Positions 42,603 to 52,500 of a DNA stretch of 64,000 nucleotides are shown here, in pieces. The DNA is from Mucilaginibacter sabulilitoris (GTDB lineage Bacteria; Bacteroidota; Bacteroidia; Sphingobacteriales; Sphingobacteriaceae). Numbering within the stretch: position 1 is the first letter of the stretch; every line of letters starts with the position of its first letter. The notes beneath the pieces are model-generated. The model ran no database searches. It saw nothing but the letters and a program-made list of their open reading frames with translations, and had not been told where the DNA came from. The stretch spans positions 5,518,001 through 5,582,000 of the forward strand of contig NZ_CP139558.1 in assembly GCF_034262375.1 (NCBI RefSeq). The letters run 5' to 3'. The position numbers and the translations under genes were made by a program.

Positions 42603-43715
42603 TTATATTTTAACGTGTTCGCAATTGGCCAGAAAAGCTTCATTAGCATCCGCGCCAATACCCGGCTCATCGCTGATATTTAGCTTGTACCCTTCGTAAG
42701 TTACTCCTCCTATACAGGGGTCCTGCAAATGGCCCAGCATACAGGTATCCATATCATAAAATTTAATATTAGGACTGGCATATACAAAGTGCAGTTTCGC
42801 GCTCAGTGCAATGCGGCTCTCAAGCATCCCCCCCATCATGCAGGCAATACCCTTTGCAGCTGCCTCATCATGTATTTTCTTAGCTTCCAATATACCACCT
42901 GACTTAGCCATTTTTATGTTAATATAATGACATGAACCGCTGTTGATCTGTTTACGGGCATCATGATGGGTATAAACACTTTCATCGGCCATAATCTTTA
43001 CCGGCGATAACTGCATGAGCTGTGGCAGGCGATCATCATACCAGGTGCGCATAGGCTGCTCGCAAAATTCAATATCATAAGCGCCCATTGCCTGCAGCGC
43101 AAACACGGCTTCGTCAAAACTCCAGCCCTGATTAGCATCAATACGTATCTTTAAATTGGCACCTACAGCCTCACGGATCTGCCTGATACGTTCTACATCT
43201 TCAATGGCATTTTTACCCAACTTAACCTTCAGAATAGTTGCGCCCGAAGCCTTAAAATCAAGCGCCTTTAATGCCATAGCGTGCGGCCCCGATATACCAA
43301 TGGTAATGTCTGATTCCACCTCCCGCCTCTTGCCGCTTAATAATTGGTATAACGGCAGGCCTACATTTTTAGCAGCAATATCAAACAGGGCCATGTCAAA
43401 AGCGCTTTTTATGGTGGTGTTACCCGCGGTAAAATCATGCAGCTGCTGCATACGGGCGGGAATATCCAGCGCATCCTGGCCTTTCCATAGCCGGGCAAAT
43501 TCGCGGGCCATTACCAAACACGTATCCTGTGTTTCGCCGGTAATCACCGGAAAAGCCGAGCACTCGCCAACGCCATAAAATCCTGCATCGGTGTGTATCC
43601 TTATAAAAACATTCTGCGCATGATCCATGGTTCCGGTAGCAATAGTGAATGGATCCATCGGTATGCTGAAACGGTATATATCTGTATGGGTAATAATTAC
43701 TGGCGTATTTTTCAA
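42603..43715 (-). CDS. Dipeptide epimerase (enolase superfamily)
   Basis: A 370-residue member of the mandelate-racemase/muconate-lactonizing group. The catalytic Lys pair and metal ligands are visible: ILKVKLGKN (KxK), RIDANQGW (Asp), EFCEQPM (Glu), MADESVY (Asp) and INIKMAKSGG (second-side Lys). Two-base, KxK-type sites with these words fit L-Ala-D/L-Glu epimerase and related dipeptide epimerases, used in recycling murein peptides. Exact dipeptide specificity is not readable. It is a single gene transcribed toward the small basic ORF. Confidence 0.87.
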   Translation of the reverse strand: MKNTPVIITHTDIYRFSIPMDPFTIATGTMDHAQNVFIRIHTDAGFYGVGECSAFPVITGETQDTCLVMAREFARLWKGQDALDIPARMQQLHDFTAGNTTIKSAFDMALFDIAAKNVGLPLYQLLSGKRREVESDITIGISGPHAMALKALDFKASGATILKVKLGKNAIEDVERIRQIREAVGANLKIRIDANQGWSFDEAVFALQAMGAYDIEFCEQPMRTWYDDRLPQLMQLSPVKIMADESVYTHHDARKQINSGSCHYINIKMAKSGGILEAKKIHDEAAAKGIACMMGGMLESRIALSAKLHFVYASPNIKFYDMDTCMLGHLQDPCIGGVTYEGYKLNISDEPGIGADANEAFLANCEHVKI

Positions 43716-43874
43716 GATTTGAAGTATTTAAAAACTAAATTAAAACAAATTATCACAGACCTTACTATTTACCAAACGACTTAACCTGTTCATAATTACA
43801 TAACCATTTTAATTGCTGCATTTTTAACATTCAAGTAGCGAAAAACAAATTAAAGTAACATTTTGATTCAATAA

Positions 43875-43905
43875 TTTGCACATTAATACTATTACATTAT
43901 ATTTG
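43875..43905 (+). promoter_or_regulatory. Bacteroidota promoter of the DUF4290-murA operon
   Basis: TTTG at 43875-43878, 19 bases, then TATATTTG at 43898-43905. Both boxes are exact consensus. Predicted transcription starts about 7 bases downstream, leaving a leader of about 100 bases. Confidence 0.75.
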
Positions 43906-44009
43906 CGTTACTACAATACAGTACAATTCAATTTTAGCCTCTTTTACTCTTATTCACAGAGAACTTGTCAGGCTAACTTAAAACTTTTCTTAACAACAAT
44001 ACAATTAAC

Positions 44010-44726
44010 ATGGCTTTAACAAACACGCCTGAAAAATTTGATTATAACTCAACCAGGAATAAGCTTATCCTGTCTGAATATGGCCGCAACGTACAAAATA
44101 TGGTAAAATATATTGTAGCGCTGCCCACTAAAGAAGAACGCAACCGCTACGCGCAAGTGGTAATTGACCTTATGGGTTTTTTAAACCCGCACCTGCGCGA
44201 CGTTGCCGATTTTAAACATAAACTCTGGGATCACCTGCATATCATTTCTGATTACCAGATAGATGTTGATTCACCCTACCCCAAGCCATCGCCTGATGCC
44301 ATACACCTTAAGCCTCAGCCATTAAGATACCCGCATCAGCGTATTAAATACAAGCACTATGGCAAAACCATTGAGCTGATGATAGAAAAGGCAAAAAGCA
44401 TTGACGACCCGGACCGTAAACGCCACATGGTACAGGCTATAGCCAATTTCATGAAAATGGCCTATGTACAATGGAATAAGGACTCGGTTGCTGACGAAAG
44501 TATACTGGCTGACCTTTTCGCCCTATCAGGCGGAACATTGAAGCTGGAAGATAATGTTAATCTTAACCGTGTTGAGTTCCGTCCTAATCCGAGCAATAAC
44601 AACCAGAACAACCGGGCCCGAAATAACAACCAGAACAACCGGAATAACAATAATCAAAACAATCGTAACCGGAATAACAATAATCAAAATAACCGTAACC
44701 GGAATAATGGCGCCAAGAAATATTAA
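44010..44726 (+). CDS. DUF4290 family protein
   Basis: A 238-residue Bacteroidota-specific protein. Residues about 18-180 match DUF4290 (SEYGRNVQNMVKYIVALPT, LRDVADFKHKLWDHLHIIS, YVQWNKDSVADESILADLF). The last 45 residues are an Asn/Arg low-complexity tail (RNNNQNNRNRN) that is probably disordered and could bind nucleic acid. Function unknown. It precedes murA, as is common in this phylum, suggesting a role tied to envelope or division. Confidence 0.9.
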   Translation: MALTNTPEKFDYNSTRNKLILSEYGRNVQNMVKYIVALPTKEERNRYAQVVIDLMGFLNPHLRDVADFKHKLWDHLHIISDYQIDVDSPYPKPSPDAIHLKPQPLRYPHQRIKYKHYGKTIELMIEKAKSIDDPDRKRHMVQAIANFMKMAYVQWNKDSVADESILADLFALSGGTLKLEDNVNLNRVEFRPNPSNNNQNNRARNNNQNNRNNNNQNNRNRNNNNQNNRNRNNGAKKY

Positions 44727-44749
44727 TTAGTAACCGCGTGCTAAAAGGC

Positions 44750-44781
44750 AAAGGCCTGGTTTTATAAAAACCGGGCCTTTT
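44750..44781 (+). terminator. Hairpin between DUF4290 and murA genes
   Basis: AAAGGCCTGGTTTT and AAAACCGGGCCTTTT pair around TATA, with a T-run at the end. It looks like an intrinsic terminator, so murA may need its own promoter in the 187-base gap. Confidence 0.8.
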
Positions 44782-44967
44782 GTTTAAAATAATATTGAGA
44801 AAAGCCAAAAACGGGCTGAGTCCAATCGATAAATAAACGGTAGAACTAATGAGCTAATGCTAATGCAGATGTCCATTTATTTTATAATCTTTGCCGGTAA
44901 TTAGCATAGTTTTTACTATGTTGAAGTATGTTAAACGAATCATCATCCAATCAATTATAAAACTCCT

Positions 44968-46275
44968 ATGAATAACGCATTTGTGATAAACGGCGGGAAA
45001 CCGCTAAAGGGCGAGATAACTCCACAGGGAGCAAAAAATGAAGCATTGCAGGTAATTTCGGCGGTATTGTTAACCGATCAGAAAATTACTATCAGTAATA
45101 TACCCGATATAAAGGACGTAAATAAGCTGATAGAGCTATTGGGGGATATGGGCGTTATTGTAGAGAAAATCGATGATGATACTTATACCTTTACAGCCAA
45201 AGATATTGACCTGGATTTTTTTCAGTCAGAAGCTTTTAAATCAAAAGGGGGCGGCCTGCGCGGATCCATCATGATAGTAGGGCCATTACTGGCACGCTTT
45301 GGTAAGGCGGCTATTCCTAAACCCGGAGGCGACAAAATTGGTCGCAGACGTTTGGACACCCACTTCCTGGGATTTGAAAAACTGGGCGCACGGTTTGATT
45401 ACAACCCAGACAATGGCTTTTTCAATGTGGATGCTTCGAACCTGCAGGGTACTTACATTTTGCTTGATGAAGCATCTGTAACCGGCACAGCTAATATTGT
45501 TATGGCTGCTGTTTTGGCCAAGGGTGTTACTACCATATATAATGCCGCTTGTGAACCTTACCTGCAGCAACTTTGTAAAATGCTGAACCGCATGGGCGCC
45601 AAAATAAGTGGTATAGGTTCAAACCTGCTTACTATTGAAGGTGTAACTTCACTTGGCGGTACCGAGCACCGTTTACTGCCTGACATGATTGAGATTGGCT
45701 CGTTCATTGGTCTTGCTGCCATGACCGGTTCTGAAATTACTATAAAAGATGTAAAATATCCTGAACTGGGTATGATACCCGATGTATTTAAACGCCTGGG
45801 TATTAAACTGGAGCTACGCGGTGATGATATTTATATCCCGGCACAAGATCATTATGAGATAGAAACTTTTATCGATGGCTCCATCATGACCATTGCCGAT
45901 GCACCATGGCCAGGCTTTACCCCCGATTTGTTGAGTATTGTGCTGGTGGTAGCTATACAGGCAAAAGGATCGGTGCTTATTCATCAAAAAATGTTTGAAA
46001 GCCGCCTGTTCTTTGTAGATAAATTACTGGATATGGGCGCGCAGATCATTCTTTGCGACCCTCACCGCGCTACCGTTATTGGGTTAGACAAGCAGGTGCA
46101 GCTGCGTGGTATTTCCATGACCTCGCCCGATATACGGGCAGGTGTGTCATTACTAATAGCAGCGCTATCGGCGCAGGGCAAATCGACCATTTATAATATA
46201 GAGCAAATTGAACGTGGTTACCAGCATATTGATGCCCGTTTAAAAGCGCTTGGTGCGGATATAACAAGAATTTAA
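44968..46275 (+). CDS. murA: UDP-N-acetylglucosamine 1-carboxyvinyltransferase MurA
   Basis: A 435-residue EPSP-synthase-fold enzyme that transfers enolpyruvate from PEP to UDP-GlcNAc, the first committed step of peptidoglycan synthesis. Lys23-Asn24 (QGAKNEAL) and GRRRLDTHF are present. The residue at the catalytic-Cys position (Cys115 in E. coli, loop GGC-IGAR) is Asp122 in KPGGDKIGRRR (nt 45331-45333). This Cys-to-Asp change is known to make MurA insensitive to fosfomycin (for example in mycobacteria and chlamydiae). The enzyme should otherwise be active. It is preceded by DUF4290. Confidence 0.95.
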   Translation: MNNAFVINGGKPLKGEITPQGAKNEALQVISAVLLTDQKITISNIPDIKDVNKLIELLGDMGVIVEKIDDDTYTFTAKDIDLDFFQSEAFKSKGGGLRGSIMIVGPLLARFGKAAIPKPGGDKIGRRRLDTHFLGFEKLGARFDYNPDNGFFNVDASNLQGTYILLDEASVTGTANIVMAAVLAKGVTTIYNAACEPYLQQLCKMLNRMGAKISGIGSNLLTIEGVTSLGGTEHRLLPDMIEIGSFIGLAAMTGSEITIKDVKYPELGMIPDVFKRLGIKLELRGDDIYIPAQDHYEIETFIDGSIMTIADAPWPGFTPDLLSIVLVVAIQAKGSVLIHQKMFESRLFFVDKLLDMGAQIILCDPHRATVIGLDKQVQLRGISMTSPDIRAGVSLLIAALSAQGKSTIYNIEQIERGYQHIDARLKALGADITRI

Positions 46276-46312
46276 GCTAAAAAGCTGAAAGCATTAGAAT
46301 GCTCAAATAATT

Positions 46313-46371
46313 TAAAGGCTTAAGATAAAGTACTTACTTATATAGTAAAAAGCTTTTTATCTTAAGCCTTT
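46313..46371 (+). terminator. Long hairpin after murA
   Basis: AAAGGCTTAAGATAAA and TTTATCTTAAGCCTTT are exact complements around an AT-rich loop, followed by TGCTTT. It probably terminates murA transcription. Confidence 0.75.
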
Positions 46372-46444
46372 TGCTTTCTGCTTTTTTTTAATAGCTTTAG
46401 CTTTCAGCTTTGCGCCTTTGGCTCAATAAACCTATTTCTGAACA

Positions 46445-48010
46445 ATGTCATACAAAAACCGAAGGTCTACCTACGTTTATTTTATACTGATTTTTGTATT
46501 TGTAAAGGTTGCTCTCAATTTATTTGCTATAAGTCATTTCGGTTTCCACCGTGATGAGTTTTTACACCTGGTACTTGCCGATCACCTTGACTGGGGATAT
46601 AAGGAAGTGCCTCCCATTATTGCTGTACTGGCCAAACTATCTATAACATTATTCGGCGATTCCGTTTTCGCGGCACGTATTTTCCCAACTATTTGCAGTG
46701 GGCTTATCATCTGGTTCACGGGACTTATTACCATGGAATTTGGCGGGCGCAAATTCGCTATAACGCTTACCAGCCTCGCACTTATATTTTCACCTGCTTT
46801 CGCAGCAAGTGGTTATCTTTTTCAACCCGTAGTGTTTGATCAGCTTTGGTGGGTGTTAACCGTTTGGCTGCTTATTAAATACCTCAACACCACCGATGTT
46901 AAATACCTGTATTGGCTTGGCCTGGTGGTTGGACTGGGGATGCTCACCAAATACACCATGGCATTTTTCACGTTCGCGCTCATTGTGGGTATCCTCATCA
47001 GCAAACAACGTAAACTCTTATTTAACAGGCATATATTGGGCGCAGCTGTGGTGGCTTTTTTAATTTGTTTACCTAACCTGATATGGCAAATTCATCACCA
47101 TTGGCCTTTAGTAAGCCACATGAAGGCCCTGCGTGAACAGCAGCTCAATTACATTACACCTGCTGACTTTATTGAGCAGCAGCTCACCGTACATGGTATT
47201 GCCTTATTCGTTTGGTTTACCGGTTTCCTTTTTTTAATATTCTCTTTCAGGTTGCGCAATTTCCAATTTTTGGCCATTGCCTATGTATTGATATTCCTTT
47301 TTTTATTAAAAATGGATGGCAAAAACTATTACCTGTTCGGCGCTTACCCTATGCTGTTTGCGGCGGGAGGCTTTGCCTTTGAACGGTTGCTAAAAACCAA
47401 CGGCTATGTACTGCGCACATTTGTGGTGGTGTTGTTTGTGCTTCCGAACTTGTTTCTGTTCCCGATGGTGTTACCTGTTTTATCATTGCAGCAAACATTG
47501 GGTTTCATTGGGTTTATAAACAAAAATGTTCCGGCATTTAATTTCATAACCACCTGGGAAGATAGAAAACAACACTCCCTAACACAGGATTACGCGGATA
47601 TGTTTGGCTGGGACGAGCTGGCAAAAAAAGTTGGCCAAGCCTACCGCAGCTTAACACCTGAACAGCAAAAACAGACCATTATTTATGCTGATAATTATGG
47701 CGAGGCGGGCGCCTTGCATCATTATCGTAAACAGTTTAACTATCCCGGTGTAATATCACTTAACAGCAGTTTTTCGCTTTGGGCGCCTGACAGCCTTAAG
47801 TGTAAATACCTAATTTATGTGGATGATGATAACGGCGGCAACATCAAACAATTTGTTGACGGAAAGATGATCGGTTCATTCAAAAAATTAGGCGAAATTG
47901 AATATCCCCTTGCCCTTGAAAAAGGTACCGGCATATACCTGATAACTGATATTTTGGCTCCACTACAGGAAAGATATACTAAAGAGCTGGCCAGGAAAAG
48001 ACAGGAATAA
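46445..48010 (+). CDS. GT39/ArnT-like polyprenol-sugar glycosyltransferase
   Basis: A 521-residue membrane protein with about ten hydrophobic helices. The first luminal loop carries FHRDEFLHLVLADHLDWGY, with the acidic residue (Asp-Glu) and HLDWGYKEVPP typical of GT-C enzymes of the ArnT/PMT type. It should move a sugar from a polyprenyl phosphate donor to lipid A, protein or glycan outside the membrane. The C-terminal soluble part (residues about 370-515) differs from ArnT. Acceptor unknown. It does not lie in an operon. Confidence 0.82.
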   Translation: MSYKNRRSTYVYFILIFVFVKVALNLFAISHFGFHRDEFLHLVLADHLDWGYKEVPPIIAVLAKLSITLFGDSVFAARIFPTICSGLIIWFTGLITMEFGGRKFAITLTSLALIFSPAFAASGYLFQPVVFDQLWWVLTVWLLIKYLNTTDVKYLYWLGLVVGLGMLTKYTMAFFTFALIVGILISKQRKLLFNRHILGAAVVAFLICLPNLIWQIHHHWPLVSHMKALREQQLNYITPADFIEQQLTVHGIALFVWFTGFLFLIFSFRLRNFQFLAIAYVLIFLFLLKMDGKNYYLFGAYPMLFAAGGFAFERLLKTNGYVLRTFVVVLFVLPNLFLFPMVLPVLSLQQTLGFIGFINKNVPAFNFITTWEDRKQHSLTQDYADMFGWDELAKKVGQAYRSLTPEQQKQTIIYADNYGEAGALHHYRKQFNYPGVISLNSSFSLWAPDSLKCKYLIYVDDDNGGNIKQFVDGKMIGSFKKLGEIEYPLALEKGTGIYLITDILAPLQERYTKELARKRQE

Positions 48011-48054
48011 AAGAGGCTAAAGCCACGTCTCTTTATTGAGAAGAAACATTTTGG

Positions 48055-48423
48055 TTATTTATAATGAGTTAGCTTTAACACTTGACCATCTTTAGCAGCC
48101 AGAATTATAAGAAATCCGCCCCCGAGCATCCCTTCAGGTAACGTCCCGTTTAAAACCCAATAACCGTTTATCTTATAAACCTCGTATGGTCTTTCTTGTA
48201 ATATTTGATCTTTGCCGTATACTTTAAATAAAATAGGTTCAGAAACAGCAATAGCAGTTTGTTTATTTGATATTACTTTATCAACTTTTATTTTAACGTC
48301 CGTTTTATTTACCAAAGCATCTTTAAGTTCACTTTTAGCTACCTCCAACCCAAGCATTTGATGCTGTTGTGCTAAACTAAATAGAGGCATTAAGATTACT
48401 AATAAGGTTAGGCCAATTTTCAT
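48055..48423 (-). CDS. Hypothetical small secreted protein
   Basis: A 122-residue protein with a Sec signal (MKIGLTLLVILMPLFSLAQQ). The mature part resembles a short beta-sandwich with alternating strands (VISNKQTAIAVSEPILFKVY, VYKINGYWVLNGTLPEGMLG). It looks like small NTF2-like or YbbC-type Bacteroidota proteins but is not identified. It faces the GT39 gene (convergent) and could be periplasmic. Confidence 0.75.
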   Translation of the reverse strand: MKIGLTLLVILMPLFSLAQQHQMLGLEVAKSELKDALVNKTDVKIKVDKVISNKQTAIAVSEPILFKVYGKDQILQERPYEVYKINGYWVLNGTLPEGMLGGGFLIILAAKDGQVLKLTHYK

Positions 48424-48502
48424 TGCTAAATCTTAATAAAAATGCACCATGCAACAGCATAACACCTTTTACCTTTATCCTTTTCGCCTTTAACCTAAAA
48501 AA

Positions 48503-49861
48503 TTAAGCCGAAATTGCGTTTATAATATCATACTGGGTAATGATCTCAATTTTACCCTCATCCTCAACCAGCACGGCTATATTATCCTTATTGATCATTC
48601 CCGAAATTTTATCGATAGATGTGTTCAGGTCAACAAACGGAAATGGCGCTGTGGTTATGTTTTTTATCGGTTGTGATTTGATGGAAGGGTTTTCGATCAG
48701 CGAATCCAGAATATCACTTTCGGTGATCTTGCCTATTACCATCCCCTTTTGGGTAACCGGTATTTGCGATATATTAAGTGATTTGATGGTATTGATGGCC
48801 TCGAGCACGCTTTTTTCGCAATCAATGGTAATAATTTCCTGGTACTCTTTTTTATTGATGATATCGTGGGCGGTGAGTTTGCCATCCTTTAAAAATCCAC
48901 GGTCGCGCAGCCAGTCGTCGTTATACATTTTACCGAGGTAACGTGTACCATGGTCAGGGAAAATGATAACTACTACGTCGCCCTCCTTAAAACGGTCTTT
49001 CATTTGCAATGTACCAGCCACTGCAGATCCGGTTGAGTTACCGGCGAAGATACCTTCCTTACGAGCAATTTCACGGGTCATCAGCGCCGCGTCTTTATCG
49101 GTTACTTTTTCAAAGTGATCAATCAAGCTGAAATCAACGTTCTGCGGTAAAAAATCTTCGCCAATACCTTCGGTAATATATGGATAGATCTCGTTTTTAT
49201 CCATGATACCGGTTTCCTTGTATTTTTTAAATACCGAACCGTAAGTATCAATACCCAGTACCTGTATGTTTGGGTTTTTCTCTTTCAGATAACGCGCTGT
49301 GCCTGATATAGTACCACCGGTACCCACACCCACTACAAGGTGCGTGATCTTACCTTCAGTTTGTTCCCATATTTCCGGACCGGTTTGCTCATAATGGGCC
49401 TGCGAATTGCTCAGGTTATCATACTGGTTTGGCTTCCATGAATTAGGCACCTCCCGCTCCAGGCGAGACGATACAGAATAATATGAACGCGGATCCTCAG
49501 GTTCCACATTGGTTGGGCAAACAATAACCTCGGCGCCAAAAGCGCGCAGGGCATCAAATTTTTCTTTTGATTGTTTATCGGTACTGGTAAAAATACATTT
49601 GTAACCCTTGATTACCGCCGCAATAGCCAGGCCCATACCGGTATTCCCCGATGTACCTTCAATAATGGTACCTCCTGGTTTAAGCTTGCCACTTTTTTCG
49701 GCATCCTCAATCATTTTAAGAGCCATACGATCCTTAATGGAGTTGCCCGGATTGGTGGTCTCAATTTTAGCCAAAACCGTAGCAGGAATATCCTTTGTAA
49801 CCTTATTTAATTTAACCAGAGGCGTTTGGCCAATGGTTTCTAATATATTGTTATACCACAT
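48503..49861 (-). CDS. Cystathionine beta-synthase (PLP enzyme with CBS pair)
   Basis: A 452-residue PLP-dependent enzyme. The Lys Schiff base is in NPGNSIKDRMAL, the phosphate loop in VGTGGTISGTA, and TSGNTGMGLAIAA is the Asn loop. The C-terminal 120 residues form two CBS repeats (ISQIPVTQKGMVIGKITESD, IAVLVEDEGKIEIIT), a regulatory AdoMet/nucleotide-binding pair. The architecture fits cystathionine beta-synthase in transsulfuration. A cysteine synthase is a possible alternative, but those lack the CBS pair. Confidence 0.9.
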   Translation of the reverse strand: MWYNNILETIGQTPLVKLNKVTKDIPATVLAKIETTNPGNSIKDRMALKMIEDAEKSGKLKPGGTIIEGTSGNTGMGLAIAAVIKGYKCIFTSTDKQSKEKFDALRAFGAEVIVCPTNVEPEDPRSYYSVSSRLEREVPNSWKPNQYDNLSNSQAHYEQTGPEIWEQTEGKITHLVVGVGTGGTISGTARYLKEKNPNIQVLGIDTYGSVFKKYKETGIMDKNEIYPYITEGIGEDFLPQNVDFSLIDHFEKVTDKDAALMTREIARKEGIFAGNSTGSAVAGTLQMKDRFKEGDVVVIIFPDHGTRYLGKMYNDDWLRDRGFLKDGKLTAHDIINKKEYQEIITIDCEKSVLEAINTIKSLNISQIPVTQKGMVIGKITESDILDSLIENPSIKSQPIKNITTAPFPFVDLNTSIDKISGMINKDNIAVLVEDEGKIEIITQYDIINAISA

Positions 49862-49944
49862 AATTTAAATATCTACTAACCCGGTATACTTAGCCTGGTA
49901 ATACCTCAAAATTAACTTTCTTAAGCGATATATTGTAATTTAAA

Positions 49945-50035
49945 TTGGTTCAGTTGTTCACTAGTTTATTAAGCCATTTGTCTTATCTGATTTAGATTAA
50001 GTCAATATTTCAATCAATGAACAAATAAACCAATG
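49945..50035. repeat. AT-rich imperfect inverted repeat
   Basis: Left arm TTGGTTCAGTTGTTCACTAG and right arm CAATGAACAAATAAACCAA are near-complementary. It is similar in layout to the repeats at 3041 and 6392. It sits 3' of the AMP nucleosidase gene and may terminate it. Confidence 0.5.
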
Positions 50036-50042
50036 AGCTAAC

Positions 50043-50897
50043 TTAAAACTTCAAATGTTTTACCGTTAAGCCGTTGTTGATTAGTTGTTTTAATGATTCA
50101 ATACCGATATGTAGATGCGTTTCTACATATTGCTCCGTTACTGTCGAATCACTTTCGGCGGTTTTAACACCTTCGGGGATCATAGGCTGATCAGATACCA
50201 GCAGCAGCGCACCTGTCGGAATTTTGTTGGCGAAACCGGTGGTAAAAATAGTAGCGGTTTCCATATCTACTGCCATAGCCCGCAAATCTTTCAGGTATTT
50301 TTTAAAGGTTTTATCATGCTCCCAAACCCGGCGGTTAGTGGTATAGCAAGTTCCGGTCCAGTAATCGCGCGAGTAATCACGTATGGTGGTTGATATGGCT
50401 TTTTGCAGGGCAAATGATGGCAGCGCGGGCACTTCGGGCGGCAAATAATCGTTTGAGGTACCCTCTCCCCTTATGGCAGCTATGGGTAATATCAGGTCGC
50501 CAACATTATTTTTCTTTTTTAACCCGCCGCATTTACCTAAAAATATAACCGCTTTGGGATGTATAGCGGTAAGCAGATCCATTACAGTGGCGGCAACCGA
50601 GCTGCCCATACCAAAGTTAATAATGGTGATACCATTGGCAGTTACACTTTGCATTGGTTTTTCGACACCCATGATAGGGGCGTTATCATGCCATTGCGAA
50701 AACAGCTGTATATATTTTGAAAAGTTGGTGAGTATAATATATTCGCCAAAAGCTTCCAGCGGACGGCCGGTATAACGCGGCAACCAATTGGCCACAATAG
50801 CTTCCTTAGTTTTAAGGCCCGATTTTATGGGTGTATGTACCTCTTTTACTACCGGTGCATCGGTAGGGTCTTTTTTAACATTCAATTCTTCATTCAT
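50043..50897 (-). CDS. amn: AMP nucleosidase
   Basis: A 284-residue short-type AMP nucleosidase, which splits AMP to adenine and ribose 5-phosphate. Conserved words are GITIINFGMGSSVAATVMDL, FLGKCGGLKKKN, RGEGTSNDYLPPE, TTNRRVWEHD, AVDMETATIFTTGFA and LLVSDQPMIPEGVK. The catalytic Asp lies in SDQP. The protein lacks the long N-terminal domain of the E. coli enzyme, as is usual in Bacteroidota. It is monocistronic. Confidence 0.93.
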   Translation of the reverse strand: MNEELNVKKDPTDAPVVKEVHTPIKSGLKTKEAIVANWLPRYTGRPLEAFGEYIILTNFSKYIQLFSQWHDNAPIMGVEKPMQSVTANGITIINFGMGSSVAATVMDLLTAIHPKAVIFLGKCGGLKKKNNVGDLILPIAAIRGEGTSNDYLPPEVPALPSFALQKAISTTIRDYSRDYWTGTCYTTNRRVWEHDKTFKKYLKDLRAMAVDMETATIFTTGFANKIPTGALLLVSDQPMIPEGVKTAESDSTVTEQYVETHLHIGIESLKQLINNGLTVKHLKF

Positions 50898-51114
50898 ATT
50901 TTTTCCTTTAATAGCTTATTATCAAGTAGTTAGTATAAGGTATCGGGATAGATATCTTTGATATTCGACAGAGTAAAGTCTTGATACATGATACTACCCT
51001 ATTTGATACTATCTACCTGATACTGAATAAAACCTGTTTATACAACAAACCCCGGCGTTGCACCAGGGTCTGCATTTATTTTAATAAAGATAGCTGATTA
51101 ACTATATCAAATTG

Positions 51115-52353
51115 TTACGCTACTTTTAATTTTTTCAGATCCGATTTTTCAAATTTTTCGTGGGCATAATCTAATGTTACCTGCAGGCGTTTCACATCTT
51201 TTTTAGACGGGAACTCAAACATGGCATCAATCATAATAGCCTCGCATATTGAACGCAAACCCCTCGCCCCAAGTTTAAATTCCATTGCCTTGTCAACAAT
51301 AAACTCCAGCACTTCGTCGTCAAATTCAAGTTTTACGCCTTCATATTCAAACAGCTTTTTGTATTGTTTTAAAAGGGAATTTTTAGGCTCGGTTAATATA
51401 TTACGCAACGCGGCCCTGTCAAGCGGGTTTAAATAGGTAAGTACCGGTAATCGGCCTATCAACTCAGGTATTAAACCAAATGATTTCAGGTCCTGTGGGG
51501 TGATGTATTTGTAGAGGTTTTTCATATCAACCTCCCCATCATCGCGTTTTAGTTTATAACCCACTGTTTGTGTACGCAGCCTGTTGGCTATTTTACGGTC
51601 GATGCCATCAAAGGCGCCCCCGCATATAAACAATATATTACTGGTATTTACCGTGATCATTTTTTGATCGGGGTGCTTACGTCCTCCCTGTGGAGGTACA
51701 TTCACCATAGTGCCTTCCAGTATTTTTAACAAAGCCTGCTGCACACCTTCACCAGACACATCGCGGGTGATGGAGGCATTATCACTTTTACGGGCTATTT
51801 TATCAACCTCATCAATATAAACAATACCTTTTTCGGCCAGTGTTACATCATAATCGGCAGACTGCAACAAACGGGTAAGTATACTTTCCACATCCTCCCC
51901 CACATAACCAGCTTCGGTCAATACGGTAGCATCGCAAATACAAAACGGAACGTTAAGTATTTTAGCCATGGTTTTTGCCAGTAAGGTTTTACCCGTACCG
52001 GTTTCGCCCACCATAATGATGTTTGATTTTTCTATCTCAACCTCATCCTTATCAATACGCTGGTTTAAGCGCTTATAATGGTTATATACTGCTACAGAAA
52101 GTATCTTTTTGGCATCATCCTGACCTATAACATACTGGTCAAGATGTGTTTTAATTTCGGCGGGTTTAAGCAAAGCCGGTGCAGAAGGTGAAGCTTTAAC
52201 TTTACGCACCTTTAACTCCTCAGCCAATATTTCATTAGCCTGATTCACACATTTGTCACAAATATGTGCGTCAAGACCCGCAATCAACATCAGGGAATCC
52301 TGTTTTCCGGCACCGCAAAATGAACACCTGATTTCCTTACTGCTCTTATTCAT
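51115..52353 (-). CDS. clpX: ATP-dependent Clp protease ATPase subunit ClpX
   Basis: A 412-residue AAA+ unfoldase, started at 52353 to give MNKSSKEIRCSFCGAG. The 30 residues upstream in the open frame are not conserved. The Cys4 zinc finger is CSFCG plus CDKCV. Walker A GETGTGKTLLA, Walker B IVYIDEVDKIA, the pore loop GYVGEDVE and the RKH loop GGRKHPDQK are present. The ClpP-docking tripeptide loop belongs to the insert near residues 250-270. It is encoded downstream of clpP and tig, the usual order. Confidence 0.95.
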   Translation of the reverse strand: MNKSSKEIRCSFCGAGKQDSLMLIAGLDAHICDKCVNQANEILAEELKVRKVKASPSAPALLKPAEIKTHLDQYVIGQDDAKKILSVAVYNHYKRLNQRIDKDEVEIEKSNIIMVGETGTGKTLLAKTMAKILNVPFCICDATVLTEAGYVGEDVESILTRLLQSADYDVTLAEKGIVYIDEVDKIARKSDNASITRDVSGEGVQQALLKILEGTMVNVPPQGGRKHPDQKMITVNTSNILFICGGAFDGIDRKIANRLRTQTVGYKLKRDDGEVDMKNLYKYITPQDLKSFGLIPELIGRLPVLTYLNPLDRAALRNILTEPKNSLLKQYKKLFEYEGVKLEFDDEVLEFIVDKAMEFKLGARGLRSICEAIMIDAMFEFPSKKDVKRLQVTLDYAHEKFEKSDLKKLKVA

Positions 52354-52401
52354 CTGATTTGTTTGTAATCCAAAATTAACTAATTGGAATGATAAAAAAA
52401 A

Positions 52402-52492
52402 GTAATGAGTTTTGAGTATAGGGTTTTGAGTTAAAACGAACAACTGTTAAGATATCATTATCACTCAAAACCCGGAACTCAATATTCATTAC
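52402..52492. repeat. Imperfect inverted repeat between clpP and clpX
   Basis: GTAATGAGTTTTGAGTATAG and GAACTCAATATTCATTAC arms, plus inner GGGTTTTGAGT/ACTCAAAACCC (perfect 11-base stem). Related words occur at 6392-6474. It could attenuate clpX transcription relative to clpP. Confidence 0.6.
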
Positions 52493-52500
52493 AGGCCAAC

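Noticed and set aside
48503..49861. Cysteine synthase
   Set aside because: The C-terminal CBS pair points to cystathionine beta-synthase. The catalytic core alone would not separate the two.
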